Assembly: GCF_002632485.1 (NCBI RefSeq)
Contig: NZ_NIBU01000034.1
Location: forward strand, 1-40,286
Length of the DNA: 40,286 nt
Source of the DNA: Xenorhabdus innexi
GTDB taxonomy: Bacteria; Pseudomonadota; Gammaproteobacteria; Enterobacterales; Enterobacteriaceae
Reading direction: 5' to 3'
Below the pieces are notes generated by a model. It was given only the letters and a program-made list of their open reading frames with translations. It was not told the origin of the DNA and searched no databases. Shown here one piece after another: positions 19,551 through 27,592 of the stretch (positions are counted from its first letter, which is position 1; every line of letters starts with the position of its first letter). The translations under genes and the position numbers were made by a program.

Positions 19551-19738
19551 CCGAAAATGAAGCTGCGTTGTGGGTTGTTGTCATCAACGGTAAAAAACAG
19601 TATTCAGTCTGGCCCGACGAATATCGGCTCCCGATTGGCTGGATGGCAACAGGAAAGAAAGGTTCTAAGGCTGAGTGTCTTGACCATATTGCGGGTATAT
19701 GGCCGGAACCAACCCGAAAACAGACTGATATTCATTAA
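19538..19738 (+). CDS. MbtH-family adenylation-domain partner
   Basis: This 66-residue protein carries the MbtH signature: QYSVWPDEYRLPIGWMATG with the conserved Trp residues, then KAECLDHIAGIWPEP. MbtH-like proteins bind NRPS adenylation domains and are often needed for their solubility or activity. It overlaps the end of the A-T-R gene by 13 bp and has AGGGGA just upstream of its ATG, so the two are translationally coupled. It therefore probably serves that A domain, and possibly other NRPSs of the cell. Confidence 0.95.
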   Translation: MEQLTENEAALWVVVINGKKQYSVWPDEYRLPIGWMATGKKGSKAECLDHIAGIWPEPTRKQTDIH

Positions 19739-19768
19739 ATAGGTTCATGATCTGATAATATTCTTCAT

Positions 19769-19807
19769 AGTGGGCATAACTTTTGGGAGTTTATGCCCAC
19801 TTATTCT
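19769..19807 (+). terminator. terminator after mbtH
   Basis: AGTGGGCATAA (19769-19779) pairs perfectly with TTATGCCCACT (19791-19801) over an 11-base loop and runs into a T-rich stretch. It separates the A-T-R/mbtH unit from glpABC transcription. Confidence 0.75.
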
Positions 19808-19855
19808 TTCTGCCTGCCTTAGCTAATAAAAGCTGTTCATAAAAACCATTCAAAA

Positions 19856-19877
19856 AATAGTGATATTTCTCACGATA
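19856..19877. promoter_or_regulatory. CRP-like binding site upstream of glpA
   Basis: AATAGTGA-TATTTC-TCACGATA contains GTGA-N6-TCAC. It lies about 155 bp before the glpA start. glpABC is CRP-activated in E. coli. It mirrors the site upstream of glpT on the other side of the inserted genes. Confidence 0.6.
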
Positions 19878-20031
19878 TTGATTTTTTTATCGCTCAAAAG
19901 ACGCGTTTTAGGTTCGTTTTTGTTCCTTATCAAACAATGCCTGCCAATTTTGGATATATTTTTATCATCAACCCGAATATTCACTGGCCGGATATTTGAC
20001 TGGCATAGAAGTGAAAAAAGGAGCATCTCTG

Positions 20032-21717
20032 ATGAATGGCTCTCCTGTAACAGAAACTGATGTCATTATTATTGGTGGAGGCGCGACAGGTGCCGGTATC
20101 GCAAGAGATTGTGCCCGCAGGCATTTACGCTGCATCTTATTGGAGCGGCATGATATTGCGACGGGGGCAACCGGACGCAATCATGGCCTGCTGCATAGTG
20201 GTGCACGTTATGCAGTCACAGATAGCGAATCGGCAAAAGAGTGTATAAAAGAAAACAGGGTTCTCAAATCTATTGCCCGGCATTGCATCGAAAAGACACA
20301 TGGTTTGTTCATTACTCTGCCGGAAGATTCACTGGAGTATCAGCGAACTTTTATTGCTGCGTGTGAAAAGGCAGGAATTGATACTCAGGAGATTGATCCT
20401 GAAGAGGCTAAACGTTTTGAACCGGCGGTTAACCCGGATCTGATCGGTGCAGTGGTTGTGCCTGATGGAACGGTCGATCCTTTTCGGCTGACTGCTGCCA
20501 ATATGCTGGATGCCAGAGAGCATGGCGCGCAAATACTGACTTATCACGAAGTCATGGGACTCATTCGGCAAGGGGATAAAATTACAGGCGTTTCTGTTTA
20601 CGATCACCACACTAAGCGCCAGTATGACATTTATGCGCCGATAGTTGTGAATGCTGGTGGAATTTGGGGGCAGAAAATAGCGGAATATGCAGATCTCAAG
20701 GTTCGCATGCTTCCCGCGAAAGGATCACTGCTGATCTTAGGGCACCGCATCAACAATATGGTGATCAACCGCTGCCGTAAACCTGCTGATGCCGATATCC
20801 TTGTGCCCGGTGATACTATTTCGCTGATCGGCACGACTTCCTCCCGTATTGAGTACGATCAGATTGATAATATGTCTGTGACTAAGGAAGAGGTCGATAT
20901 CTTAATCCGGGAGGGAGCGAAATTATCTCCCAGACTGGCGGAAACCCGTATATTACGCGCTTATGCGGGAGTCCGGCCTTTAGTAGCGAGTGATGATGAC
21001 CCATCAGGCAGAAATATCAGTCGTGGTATTGTGTTGCTTGACCATGCCCAACGTGATGGTCTGGAGGGATTCATCACCATTACTGGTGGTAAGTTGATGA
21101 CATATCGCCTGATGGCTGAGTGGGCAACCGATAAAATCTGCGAAAAACTCAATATTACCGCGCACTGCACGACGGCACAGGAGCCGCTGCCCGGCTCAGA
21201 GAATTCCACCGCACAGGCACGACAGGCCATGACTCACAGGAAAAACTCACATCTTAGCACTGCCACTCTTTCTGCTCCCATTCGTGGATCTGCCGTTTAT
21301 CGTCATGGCGATCGTGCCAGTCAATTACTGAGTACCGAGCGGTCAGACAAAAGTCTGGTATGTGAATGCGAAGCCGTCACTGCGGGAGAAGTGCGTTATG
21401 CAACGGAATCTTTGGCGGTAACTAACCTGCTGGATTTACGCCGCCGCACCCGTGTTGGAATGGGAACCTGTCAGGGGGAGTTGTGTGCCTGTCGTGCCGC
21501 AGGATTACTGAATCGTCTCGGTGTGATAACAGAGCAGGAATCAGAACAGCAATTGAAGCATTTCCTGAATGAACGCTGGAAAGGCATTCGTCCTGTCGTT
21601 TGGGGTGATGCGTTACGGGAAAGCGAGTTCACCAGTTGGATGTATCAGGGATTATGCGGTTTAGATGACGACGACAGGGATAACCAGCCAGTAACGGAGG
21701 CTGACAATGAAATTTGA
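20032..21717 (+). CDS. glpA: anaerobic glycerol-3-phosphate dehydrogenase subunit A
   Basis: GlpA is the FAD catalytic subunit that oxidises sn-glycerol 3-phosphate to dihydroxyacetone phosphate under anaerobic conditions, passing electrons via GlpB/GlpC to menaquinone. The 561-residue protein has the dinucleotide fold DVIIIGGGATGAGIARDCA, the segment GRNHGLLHSGARYAVTD, and a C-terminal BFD-like [2Fe-2S] domain (CECEAVTAGEVRYA ... GTCQGELCACRAAGLL). The ATG at 20032 is preceded by AGGAG with 8-bp spacing. The open frame starts 12 codons earlier at 19996, but the family N-terminus and ribosome-binding site support 20032. It overlaps glpB by 11 bp. Confidence 0.96.
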   Translation: MNGSPVTETDVIIIGGGATGAGIARDCARRHLRCILLERHDIATGATGRNHGLLHSGARYAVTDSESAKECIKENRVLKSIARHCIEKTHGLFITLPEDSLEYQRTFIAACEKAGIDTQEIDPEEAKRFEPAVNPDLIGAVVVPDGTVDPFRLTAANMLDAREHGAQILTYHEVMGLIRQGDKITGVSVYDHHTKRQYDIYAPIVVNAGGIWGQKIAEYADLKVRMLPAKGSLLILGHRINNMVINRCRKPADADILVPGDTISLIGTTSSRIEYDQIDNMSVTKEEVDILIREGAKLSPRLAETRILRAYAGVRPLVASDDDPSGRNISRGIVLLDHAQRDGLEGFITITGGKLMTYRLMAEWATDKICEKLNITAHCTTAQEPLPGSENSTAQARQAMTHRKNSHLSTATLSAPIRGSAVYRHGDRASQLLSTERSDKSLVCECEAVTAGEVRYATESLAVTNLLDLRRRTRVGMGTCQGELCACRAAGLLNRLGVITEQESEQQLKHFLNERWKGIRPVVWGDALRESEFTSWMYQGLCGLDDDDRDNQPVTEADNEI

Positions 21718-22999
21718 TACTGTCATTATCGGAAGCGGGTTAGCGGGGCTGGCCAGTGGGATCCGGCTGGCAGAAGCAGGCAAATCCTGCGCAATAGTCA
21801 GTTCGGGGCAAAGCTCACTGTATTTCTCTTCAGGATCGATGGATTTTCTTACCCGCTTACCTGACGGACGTGAAGTCACTCATCCCTTAAGTGCCTTGTC
21901 TGAATTGTTCAGGCAGGCACCGAATCATCCTTACAGCCGGATAGGAGAAAAAAACGTAGTCTCACTGGTTTATCAGGCTGAAAAATTAATCAGAGAAAGC
22001 GGGCTGGTTATGACTGGTTCTGCTTCACAAAACCATTATCGTGTAACTCCCATTGGTCATCAGCGAATGACTTGGCTAAGCCCGGCACGAGTGCCTGTCC
22101 GCGAGCTGGAAAGGCCATTCTGGTGGGAAAATGTTGTTGTAATCGGTATTGCGGGATTTCTGGACTTCCATCCCGGCATCGTTGCCAGTGCATTACAAAG
22201 GCAGGGCGTGAAAGCCAGCGCACAGGAGATGCATTTACCTTTTCTCGACAAACTACGTGATAACGCCAGTGAATTCCGCTCCGTCAATATAGCTCATTTA
22301 CTGGATCGGCCTGAAAACCTGCCACTGATTGCAGAAGAAATCAGCCGTCTGGCGCAAGGGCATGATGCTGTGTTCCTGCCTGCCTGTATTGGTCTGGAAA
22401 CTGACAGCATTGTGGAAGCATTACAGATACTGGTTAAAAAGCCGATCTATTTGTTACCGACATTACCTCCTTCTCTGTTGGGGATGCGAATTTATCAGGC
22501 ATTGCGAGAGCAGTTCCGCCATCTTGGTGGGGTGATGATGGTAGGGGATACAGTCAATGGCGTAGAAATGGCGGATAATCATATTACTGGCCTGTATACC
22601 CGCAATCATGGTGATATTCCATTACGGGCTTCTCACGTCATTCTGGCAACAGGCAGTTTCTTTAGCAATGGGCTGAAAACCACGCTTGATCGGGTTTATG
22701 AACCCTTACTTGATTTAGATCTGCTGGCATACTCCGCACGTGAACAATGGACACGGAAAAACGTTTTTGCTGCTCAGCCTTATTTGAAATTTGGTGTCAC
22801 TACGGATGAATATTTACGACCGTTAAAATCAGGTCAGGTGGTGGAAAACCTGTATGCCGCCGGTGCTGTACTGGGAGGGTATGATCCATTGGCTGAGGGC
22901 TGTGGTTCCGGTGTTTCTTTATTGAGCGCTTTATTTGTTGCTGAACAGATTATCACCGGAAAGCGATCCACAAAACAGCGGATACCGGAGATTGCATAA
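21707..22999 (+). CDS. glpB: anaerobic glycerol-3-phosphate dehydrogenase subunit B
   Basis: The 430-residue flavoprotein-like subunit has an N-terminal FMN/FAD fold, FDTVIIGSGLAGLASGIRLA, the family segment SSLYFSSGSMDFLTRLPDG and a C-terminal LAEGCGSGVSLLSALFVAEQ. It forms the soluble GlpAB dimer and links GlpA to the membrane-associated GlpC. It overlaps glpA by 11 bp and touches glpC through a shared base (22999). Slightly longer than the E. coli protein (about 419 residues). Confidence 0.95.
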   Translation: MKFDTVIIGSGLAGLASGIRLAEAGKSCAIVSSGQSSLYFSSGSMDFLTRLPDGREVTHPLSALSELFRQAPNHPYSRIGEKNVVSLVYQAEKLIRESGLVMTGSASQNHYRVTPIGHQRMTWLSPARVPVRELERPFWWENVVVIGIAGFLDFHPGIVASALQRQGVKASAQEMHLPFLDKLRDNASEFRSVNIAHLLDRPENLPLIAEEISRLAQGHDAVFLPACIGLETDSIVEALQILVKKPIYLLPTLPPSLLGMRIYQALREQFRHLGGVMMVGDTVNGVEMADNHITGLYTRNHGDIPLRASHVILATGSFFSNGLKTTLDRVYEPLLDLDLLAYSAREQWTRKNVFAAQPYLKFGVTTDEYLRPLKSGQVVENLYAAGAVLGGYDPLAEGCGSGVSLLSALFVAEQIITGKRSTKQRIPEIA

Positions 23000-24195
23000 T
23001 GAACATAACGGATAACAGTTTTGAAAGCTGCATTAAGTGCACTGTCTGTACTACCAGTTGCCCGGTGGTTAAAGCTAATCCGGGCTATCCAGGGCCAAAA
23101 CAGGCCGGGCCGGACGGAGAGCGCCTGCGTTTAAAAGACCCTGCTTTGTATGATGAGGCTCTGAAATACTGTACTAACTGCAAACGCTGTGAAGTTGCAT
23201 GCCCGTCCGATGTAAAAATCGGCGATATTATCCTGCGAGCGAAAGCCGATTATCACTCACAGCGGCCTAAATTGCGGGATATTATCCTCAGTCATACCGA
23301 TATGATGGGAACGCTGTCTACACCGCTTGCCCCCGTGGTCAATTCAGTTACCGGCCTGAAACCCGTGCGCCATTTACTGGATACAACGCTCAGGATTGAT
23401 CACCGGCGTGAACTACCAAAATACGCTTTCGGTACATTCCGGCGCTGGTATCACAAACAGGCTGCCATCCAACAGCAGTTTACAGAACAGGTTGCCTATT
23501 TTCATGGCTGCTTTGTCAATTATAACCATCCGCAACTGGGCAAAGATCTATTAAAAGTTTTTAATGGAATGGGAGTTGGTGTTCAATTACTGAACAGGGA
23601 GAAGTGTTGTGGTGTGCCGTTGATTGCTAATGGCTTTATCAATCGGGCGAAACGTCAGGCAAAAGTTAATTTGCACTCATTAACAGAAAGTGTGATTGAA
23701 CGGCAAATTCCCGTTGTGACAACTTCATCCAGTTGTACTTTTACCCTACGTGATGAATACCCGCATATTTTGGGCGTTGATACCCGCCCGATACGTGATC
23801 ACATTGAACTGGCTACTCGTTATATTTATCGGTTGCTGGATCAGGGGCATACTCTGCCTTTGAAACAGATGCCACTGAAAGTGGCTTACCATACGCCGTG
23901 TCATATGGAAAAAATGGGTTGGGCAGCCTATTCGATTGAGCTGATTAAGCGTATTCCGGGGATTGAACTTATTATTCTGGATTCTCAGTGTTGTGGGATT
24001 GCCGGAACTTATGGTTTCAAAAAGGAAAATTATGAAGTGTCTCAGGAGATTGGGGCTAATCTATTCCGGCAAATTGAAGCAAGCGGTGCTGATCTGGTGA
24101 TCACCGATTGTGAAACCTGCAAATGGCAGATTGAGATGTCTACCAGCAAAAAATGTGAACATCCGATTAGCCTGTTGGCGCGAGGGCTGGGCTGA
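22999..24195 (+). CDS. glpC: anaerobic glycerol-3-phosphate dehydrogenase subunit C
   Basis: The 398-residue iron-sulfur subunit has two [4Fe-4S] motifs near the N-terminus, CIKCTVCTTSCPVV and CTNCKRCEVACPSDV. It also has two CCG domains with EKCCGVPLIANG and SQCCGIAGTYG, as in heterodisulfide-reductase-like proteins. It carries electrons from GlpAB to the menaquinone pool at the inner membrane. In this window FrdABCD could be the terminal reductase. Last gene of glpABC. Confidence 0.96.
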   Translation: MNITDNSFESCIKCTVCTTSCPVVKANPGYPGPKQAGPDGERLRLKDPALYDEALKYCTNCKRCEVACPSDVKIGDIILRAKADYHSQRPKLRDIILSHTDMMGTLSTPLAPVVNSVTGLKPVRHLLDTTLRIDHRRELPKYAFGTFRRWYHKQAAIQQQFTEQVAYFHGCFVNYNHPQLGKDLLKVFNGMGVGVQLLNREKCCGVPLIANGFINRAKRQAKVNLHSLTESVIERQIPVVTTSSSCTFTLRDEYPHILGVDTRPIRDHIELATRYIYRLLDQGHTLPLKQMPLKVAYHTPCHMEKMGWAAYSIELIKRIPGIELIILDSQCCGIAGTYGFKKENYEVSQEIGANLFRQIEASGADLVITDCETCKWQIEMSTSKKCEHPISLLARGLG

Positions 24196-24214
24196 ATAAC
24201 ACTGTTTTCCAACT

Positions 24215-24248
24215 AATGAGGCAATCAGGCCGATTATTTGCCTCATTT
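24215..24248 (+). terminator. hairpin after glpC
   Basis: AATGAGGCAA (24215-24224) pairs with TTGCCTCATT (24238-24247), a perfect 10-bp stem 20 bp after the glpC stop. The T tract is short, so efficiency is uncertain. A second stem, AGGGCG (24316-24321) with CGCCCT (24330-24335), lies nearer to the end of gldA and may serve the minus strand. Confidence 0.6.
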
Positions 24249-24364
24249 AGCGCATAGAATGACCAATTGAATCGATATCATGAGGTGAATGGTCATACTG
24301 ATGGCATAACTAAATAGGGCGAGGGTTCCCGCCCTGAAATTGTAAAAATTATGTCCAGCATAAA

Positions 24365-25465
24365 TTAGTACAACCAGTCTTTTCCCATCTGGTCGGCAGC
24401 CAGAATGGCGGCATAAACCTGATCCGGTGTGACGATAAATGGCATATTGTGAATGGTTTCTCCTTCCGCACAGCTTGCAGTGGCGACCTGCATAATTTTC
24501 TGATGCAAATTTTCGCTATCGCGCAGACCAAGCTGTTCCAGTGTAACCGGAAGGCCGACCTGTACACAGAAATCGAGTACAGTTTCCAGCTCTTCATTAG
24601 GACTGTTTTCTAACATAAGCTGTGTCAGTGTACCAAATGCGACCTTTTCACCATGATACAAGTGATGGCACTCTTCCAGAATGGTAAACCCATTATGGAT
24701 GGCATGTGCAGCGGCAAGCCCCGCGCTTTCAAAACCAATTCCGCTCAGATAGGTATTGGCTTCCACAATGTTTTCAACTGCGGGAGTTATTACCCCGAGC
24801 TCTACCGCCATCTTCGCTTTAGAGCCTTCTGCTAATAAAGTGTCGTAGCACAGTTTAGCCAGAGCCAGCCCGGCCAGAGAACTAGTTCCTCCTGCCATTG
24901 TCTGATGATGAGCGGTACTGCTGGCCCGAGCCTCAAAGTAGGTAGCAAGTGCATCCCCCATACCAGCAACAAACAGGCGGATAGGCGATTTCGCAATAAT
25001 TTTTGTGTCCACTAATACAATGTCGGGGTTCTTGGGGTAGAACAGGTAGCCATCAAATTTACCCAACTCTGTATACAGGACAGAAAGCGCACTGGTAGGT
25101 GCATCAGTTGAAGCCAGAGTCGGAGAGATAATAATAGGTAATTTTGATTCGTGTGCTACAGCCTTTGCAGTATCAAGCGTTTTTCCTCCACCAATTCCAA
25201 TCACAGCCTGACATTGATTAGTTAATAGGATAGCTGACAGGCGTTCTATTTCTTTACGGCTGCACTCACCGTTGAAAACTTCAAAATGGCTGGTGACTTC
25301 ATGTTTTGTCAGGCTTTTACTGACATTATCGCCGATAAGATTGATGACAAAGTTATCAGCAATGACAAAAACGTGGTCAGCAAGTATTTTCGTATAGTGA
25401 CCAATATCGGATATTGCATCTGGTCCCTGGATATATTTGGATGGAGACTGGATAACTTTCAGCAT
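24365..25465 (-). CDS. gldA: glycerol dehydrogenase (NAD+)
   Basis: This is an iron-containing-alcohol-dehydrogenase-fold enzyme converting glycerol to dihydroxyacetone with NAD+. The 366-residue protein has the NAD loop GIGGGKTLDTAKA (about 90-102) and metal ligands Asp171 (AGMGDALATYFEA), His254 (AAAHAIHNG) and His271 (YHGEKVAFGTL), all as in the zinc-dependent GldA family. It is nearly the length of the E. coli protein. It faces glpC convergently and forms its own unit. Its placement beside glp genes fits a glycerol/C3 role, though E. coli gldA lies elsewhere. Confidence 0.95.
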   Translation of the reverse strand: MLKVIQSPSKYIQGPDAISDIGHYTKILADHVFVIADNFVINLIGDNVSKSLTKHEVTSHFEVFNGECSRKEIERLSAILLTNQCQAVIGIGGGKTLDTAKAVAHESKLPIIISPTLASTDAPTSALSVLYTELGKFDGYLFYPKNPDIVLVDTKIIAKSPIRLFVAGMGDALATYFEARASSTAHHQTMAGGTSSLAGLALAKLCYDTLLAEGSKAKMAVELGVITPAVENIVEANTYLSGIGFESAGLAAAHAIHNGFTILEECHHLYHGEKVAFGTLTQLMLENSPNEELETVLDFCVQVGLPVTLEQLGLRDSENLHQKIMQVATASCAEGETIHNMPFIVTPDQVYAAILAADQMGKDWLY

Positions 25466-25502
25466 AAGAAATATTCCTTCTTCACTGGAAACTCAGCATA
25501 AC

Positions 25503-25527
25503 CTGTTACAGCATCGGTATGTGACAG
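25503..25527. promoter_or_regulatory. inverted repeat upstream of gldA
   Basis: CTGTTAC (25503-25509) and GTGACAG (25521-25527) form an inverted repeat with one mismatch, about 40-60 bp upstream of the gldA start. A second perfect palindrome, AACCTAC-CC-GTAGGTT, lies at 25587-25602. Either could be an operator; no regulator can be named. Confidence 0.35.
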
Positions 25528-25687
25528 ATTATCAGTCGTTTCGAATAAAAGTGTTTATTTGCCTGTCCGCCAACACTATACGACAAAACCTACCCGTAGG
25601 TTATCGGTAAAAGCAGGAAATGAACGATTTGTGCGGAAAAACTGAAAGGAGAGCTGCACCCCGATGAGTTCAGGGCGCAATACCGTT

Positions 25688-26356
25688 TTAGCGGATCTGC
25701 ATCAGAGGCTTATCTGTTGAATGAGAGAAAAAGAATTTCAAAATCAGATTCAGCAGGATGCCATAAGCTGGCAGGAAGAAGAGCATACAAATGAACAGCT
25801 TAAATGCATAATCTACCAAGGCGATTTCTACCCAGTGGGTCGCCATAAAGGCATCAGTGCTACGATAAAAAGCGATAAAGAAAAATGCCAGAGTATCAAG
25901 CATATTACCGAAAAACATGGCGGCAGCCGGTGCAATCCACCAACGCTGATTCTGACGCAGGCGGTTGAATACGCCGACATCTAAGATCTGGCCGAGTACG
26001 TAAGCCATAAAACTAGCTGCCGCAATACGGGCAACAAACAGATTAAACGTTCCTAAAGCCGAAAATCCCTGCCATGATCCCTGAAAAAACAGTGCAGAGA
26101 TGATGTAAGAGATAATCAGAGCTGGAAGCATAACCGTCATAATTATTCGGCGTGCTAATGGCGCACCATAAATACGTACAGTCAAATCTGTCGCCAGAAA
26201 GATAAAGGGAAATGTGAATGCTCCCCAAGTGGTATGGAAACCAAAAATTGAAACAGGCAGCTGTACCAGATAATTACTGGAAGTAATGATCAGAATATGA
26301 AACAGGGAAAGCCAGATTAAAGCCGAGGCTTTCTGCTGCGTAGTCAGTTGAAACAT
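25688..26356 (-). CDS. yhhQ: queuosine-precursor transporter YhhQ
   Basis: The 222-residue inner-membrane protein of the ECF-like vitamin/precursor transporter family has about six hydrophobic helices. It has the family segments FTFPFIFLATDLTVRIYG and GNMLDTLAFFFIAFY. E. coli YhhQ imports 7-cyano-7-deazaguanine (preQ0/preQ1) for queuosine in tRNA. It is divergent from tusA, as in E. coli. No preQ1 riboswitch-like structure was recognised in the 169-bp spacer. Confidence 0.94.
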   Translation of the reverse strand: MFQLTTQQKASALIWLSLFHILIITSSNYLVQLPVSIFGFHTTWGAFTFPFIFLATDLTVRIYGAPLARRIIMTVMLPALIISYIISALFFQGSWQGFSALGTFNLFVARIAAASFMAYVLGQILDVGVFNRLRQNQRWWIAPAAAMFFGNMLDTLAFFFIAFYRSTDAFMATHWVEIALVDYAFKLFICMLFFLPAYGILLNLILKFFFSHSTDKPLMQIR

Positions 26357-26525
26357 ATTGTACCTTTTTGCTGGATGGGGTGAGGGAACCCAGAAGTAAA
26401 TTTCCCTGAATTATCAGGCGTGAAGCATCATACGCCGGTTGAATAACAAAAGCAAAATGCGGTGATTGATGTGATTATATAATATAATCCATCGCCATAG
26501 ATTGTTTGAACTTACAGAGATTGTT

Positions 26526-26768
26526 ATGTCTGATGTTTTTGCCAACCCTGATAAAACACTTGATACACAAGGGCTACGCTGTCCGGAGCCTGTCATGATG
26601 GTACGTAAAACTGTCCGCCACATGGATGTAGGGCAGACATTATTGATTGTTGCTGATGATCCGGCGACGACCCGTGATATTCCCGGTTTTTGTCGTTTTA
26701 TGGAGCATACGCTGCTTGCTCAGGAGACGGCAGAAACGCCTTATCGCTATTTAATCCAAAAAAATTAA
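26526..26768 (+). CDS. tusA: sulfurtransferase TusA
   Basis: The 80-residue protein starts [20 protein letters not shown] and matches TusA. The CPxP motif gives the catalytic Cys19, followed by [13 protein letters not shown] and [18 protein letters not shown]. TusA takes persulfide sulfur from IscS and passes it to TusBCD for 2-thiouridine modification of tRNA wobble bases. The frame is open eight codons upstream, but the ATG at 26526 gives the family N-terminus. Both tusA and zntA neighbour each other as in E. coli, here with an unusually long spacer. Confidence 0.96.
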   Translation: MSDVFANPDKTLDTQGLRCPEPVMMVRKTVRHMDVGQTLLIVADDPATTRDIPGFCRFMEHTLLAQETAETPYRYLIQKN

Positions 26769-26818
26769 ATTATGGCTTAATAAACTGGTAGAAACATAAA
26801 CCCGTGCTAAGCTTACTT

Positions 26819-26908
26819 ATGTGGGACTTGGAAATTTTTATCACCTCACTAAGTACCATATTTCCTTTTATCTTAATAGCAATCTTGAGTAACTGTAGTT
26901 TTATTTGA
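26819..26908 (+). CDS. possible 29-residue hydrophobic peptide
   Basis: ATG at 26819 opens a 29-codon frame encoding a peptide that starts MWDLEIFITSL and ends in a hydrophobic run (FPFILIAIL). It could form one membrane helix. The stop codon overlaps the first bases of a terminator-like hairpin. The start lies in a potential stem with ACATAA (26794-26799). That layout resembles small type I toxin or membrane microprotein genes. No strong ribosome-binding site is visible, so translation is uncertain. Confidence 0.25.
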   Translation: MWDLEIFITSLSTIFPFILIAILSNCSFI

Positions 26909-26940
26909 AAAGGTGCAACCTTAGCACCTTTTCAGTTTAT
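26906..26940 (+). terminator. terminator-like hairpin downstream of tusA
   Basis: TGAAAAGGTGC (26906-26916) and GCACCTTTTCA (26924-26934) form a perfect 11-bp stem with a seven-base loop, followed by GTTTAT. It probably ends tusA transcription, or that of the small ORF that stops at its left arm. Confidence 0.65.
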
Positions 26941-27297
26941 CTTCTTATATCACTCTTAAATATATTCATAAATATCAGCTCTAAGTCAGCATTGTTATTT
27001 ATGATGCTCTTCTTTAATAAAATGCTGTTTTTAACATGGCAATAATTTCATGGTACTGATATTTTTATGATATTAGTTTGATGTTTTATTTTTATATTTC
27101 TAATTAAACTATGAAATTATATTATAATCTATCAGTGAAGTGAGAACTATTATTTAATGGTTAATATTCTGGTGAGTTGGCCACGATCACCGGATTAAGT
27201 GGTGTAAAATAATAAAGTAATGCAATAGGTTATTATCGATAGATAATAAGGCGAACACAGCAAAAAATAAATATTGTTTCAAAATAACAGGAGGGAG

Positions 27298-27326
27298 CCT
27301 TATCCCGCGTAATACACGGGATAAGG
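27298..27326. other. perfect hairpin in tusA-zntA spacer
   Basis: CCTTATCCCG (27298-27307) and CGGGATAAGG (27317-27326) form a perfect 10-bp stem with a nine-base loop and no T tract. An AGGAGGGAG run directly precedes it. It may be part of an untranslated RNA or a binding site; function unknown. Confidence 0.4.
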
Positions 27327-27468
27327 TTGTAAATGCCTGCTATTATTAAATACCCCGTCACATAATCATGCCTGAAACTTATTGTGCTCTCAATTCAACT
27401 TACTCACATTATTTTGCCCATCTTACAAATGGTACAGGCAATTACCCATTTTTAAAGAAGTTAAAACA

Positions 27469-27579
27469 ATGTCATTCCAGCTTATTAACCGTCTCTTTTC
27501 TATATGCAGTTTCTCTCTAAAAGTATTTAACTGCACTCCACCTGTTCGTCGGTGGAGTGATAAGTTCAATTTTGTTTAA
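27469..27579 (+). CDS. possible 36-residue small protein
   Basis: An ATG at 27469, with AAAGAAG about 6-12 bases upstream, opens a 36-codon frame starting MSFQLINRLFSICSFSLKVF. The frame contains a perfect hairpin near its end: CACTCCACC (27534-27542) with GGTGGAGTG (27551-27559), loop TGTTCGTC. The ORF ends 13 bp before the 3' end of convergent zntA. No homologue is recognised. The hairpin could instead be a terminator, in which case the ORF is spurious. Confidence 0.22.
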   Translation: MSFQLINRLFSICSFSLKVFNCTPPVRRWSDKFNFV

Positions 27580-27592
27580 GAGAGATTTTCTT

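Larger units (their letters stand above)
26769..27592. other. 824-bp tusA-zntA intergenic region with hairpins and small ORFs
   Basis: The region between tusA and the end of zntA is AT-rich. It contains two small ORFs (26819-26908 and 27469-27579) and three perfect stem-loops: 26906-26934, 27298-27326 and 27534-27559. An AGGAGGGAG stretch resembling a ribosome-binding site lies at about 27289-27297, directly before the second hairpin. No known RNA family was recognised. Confidence 0.4.
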
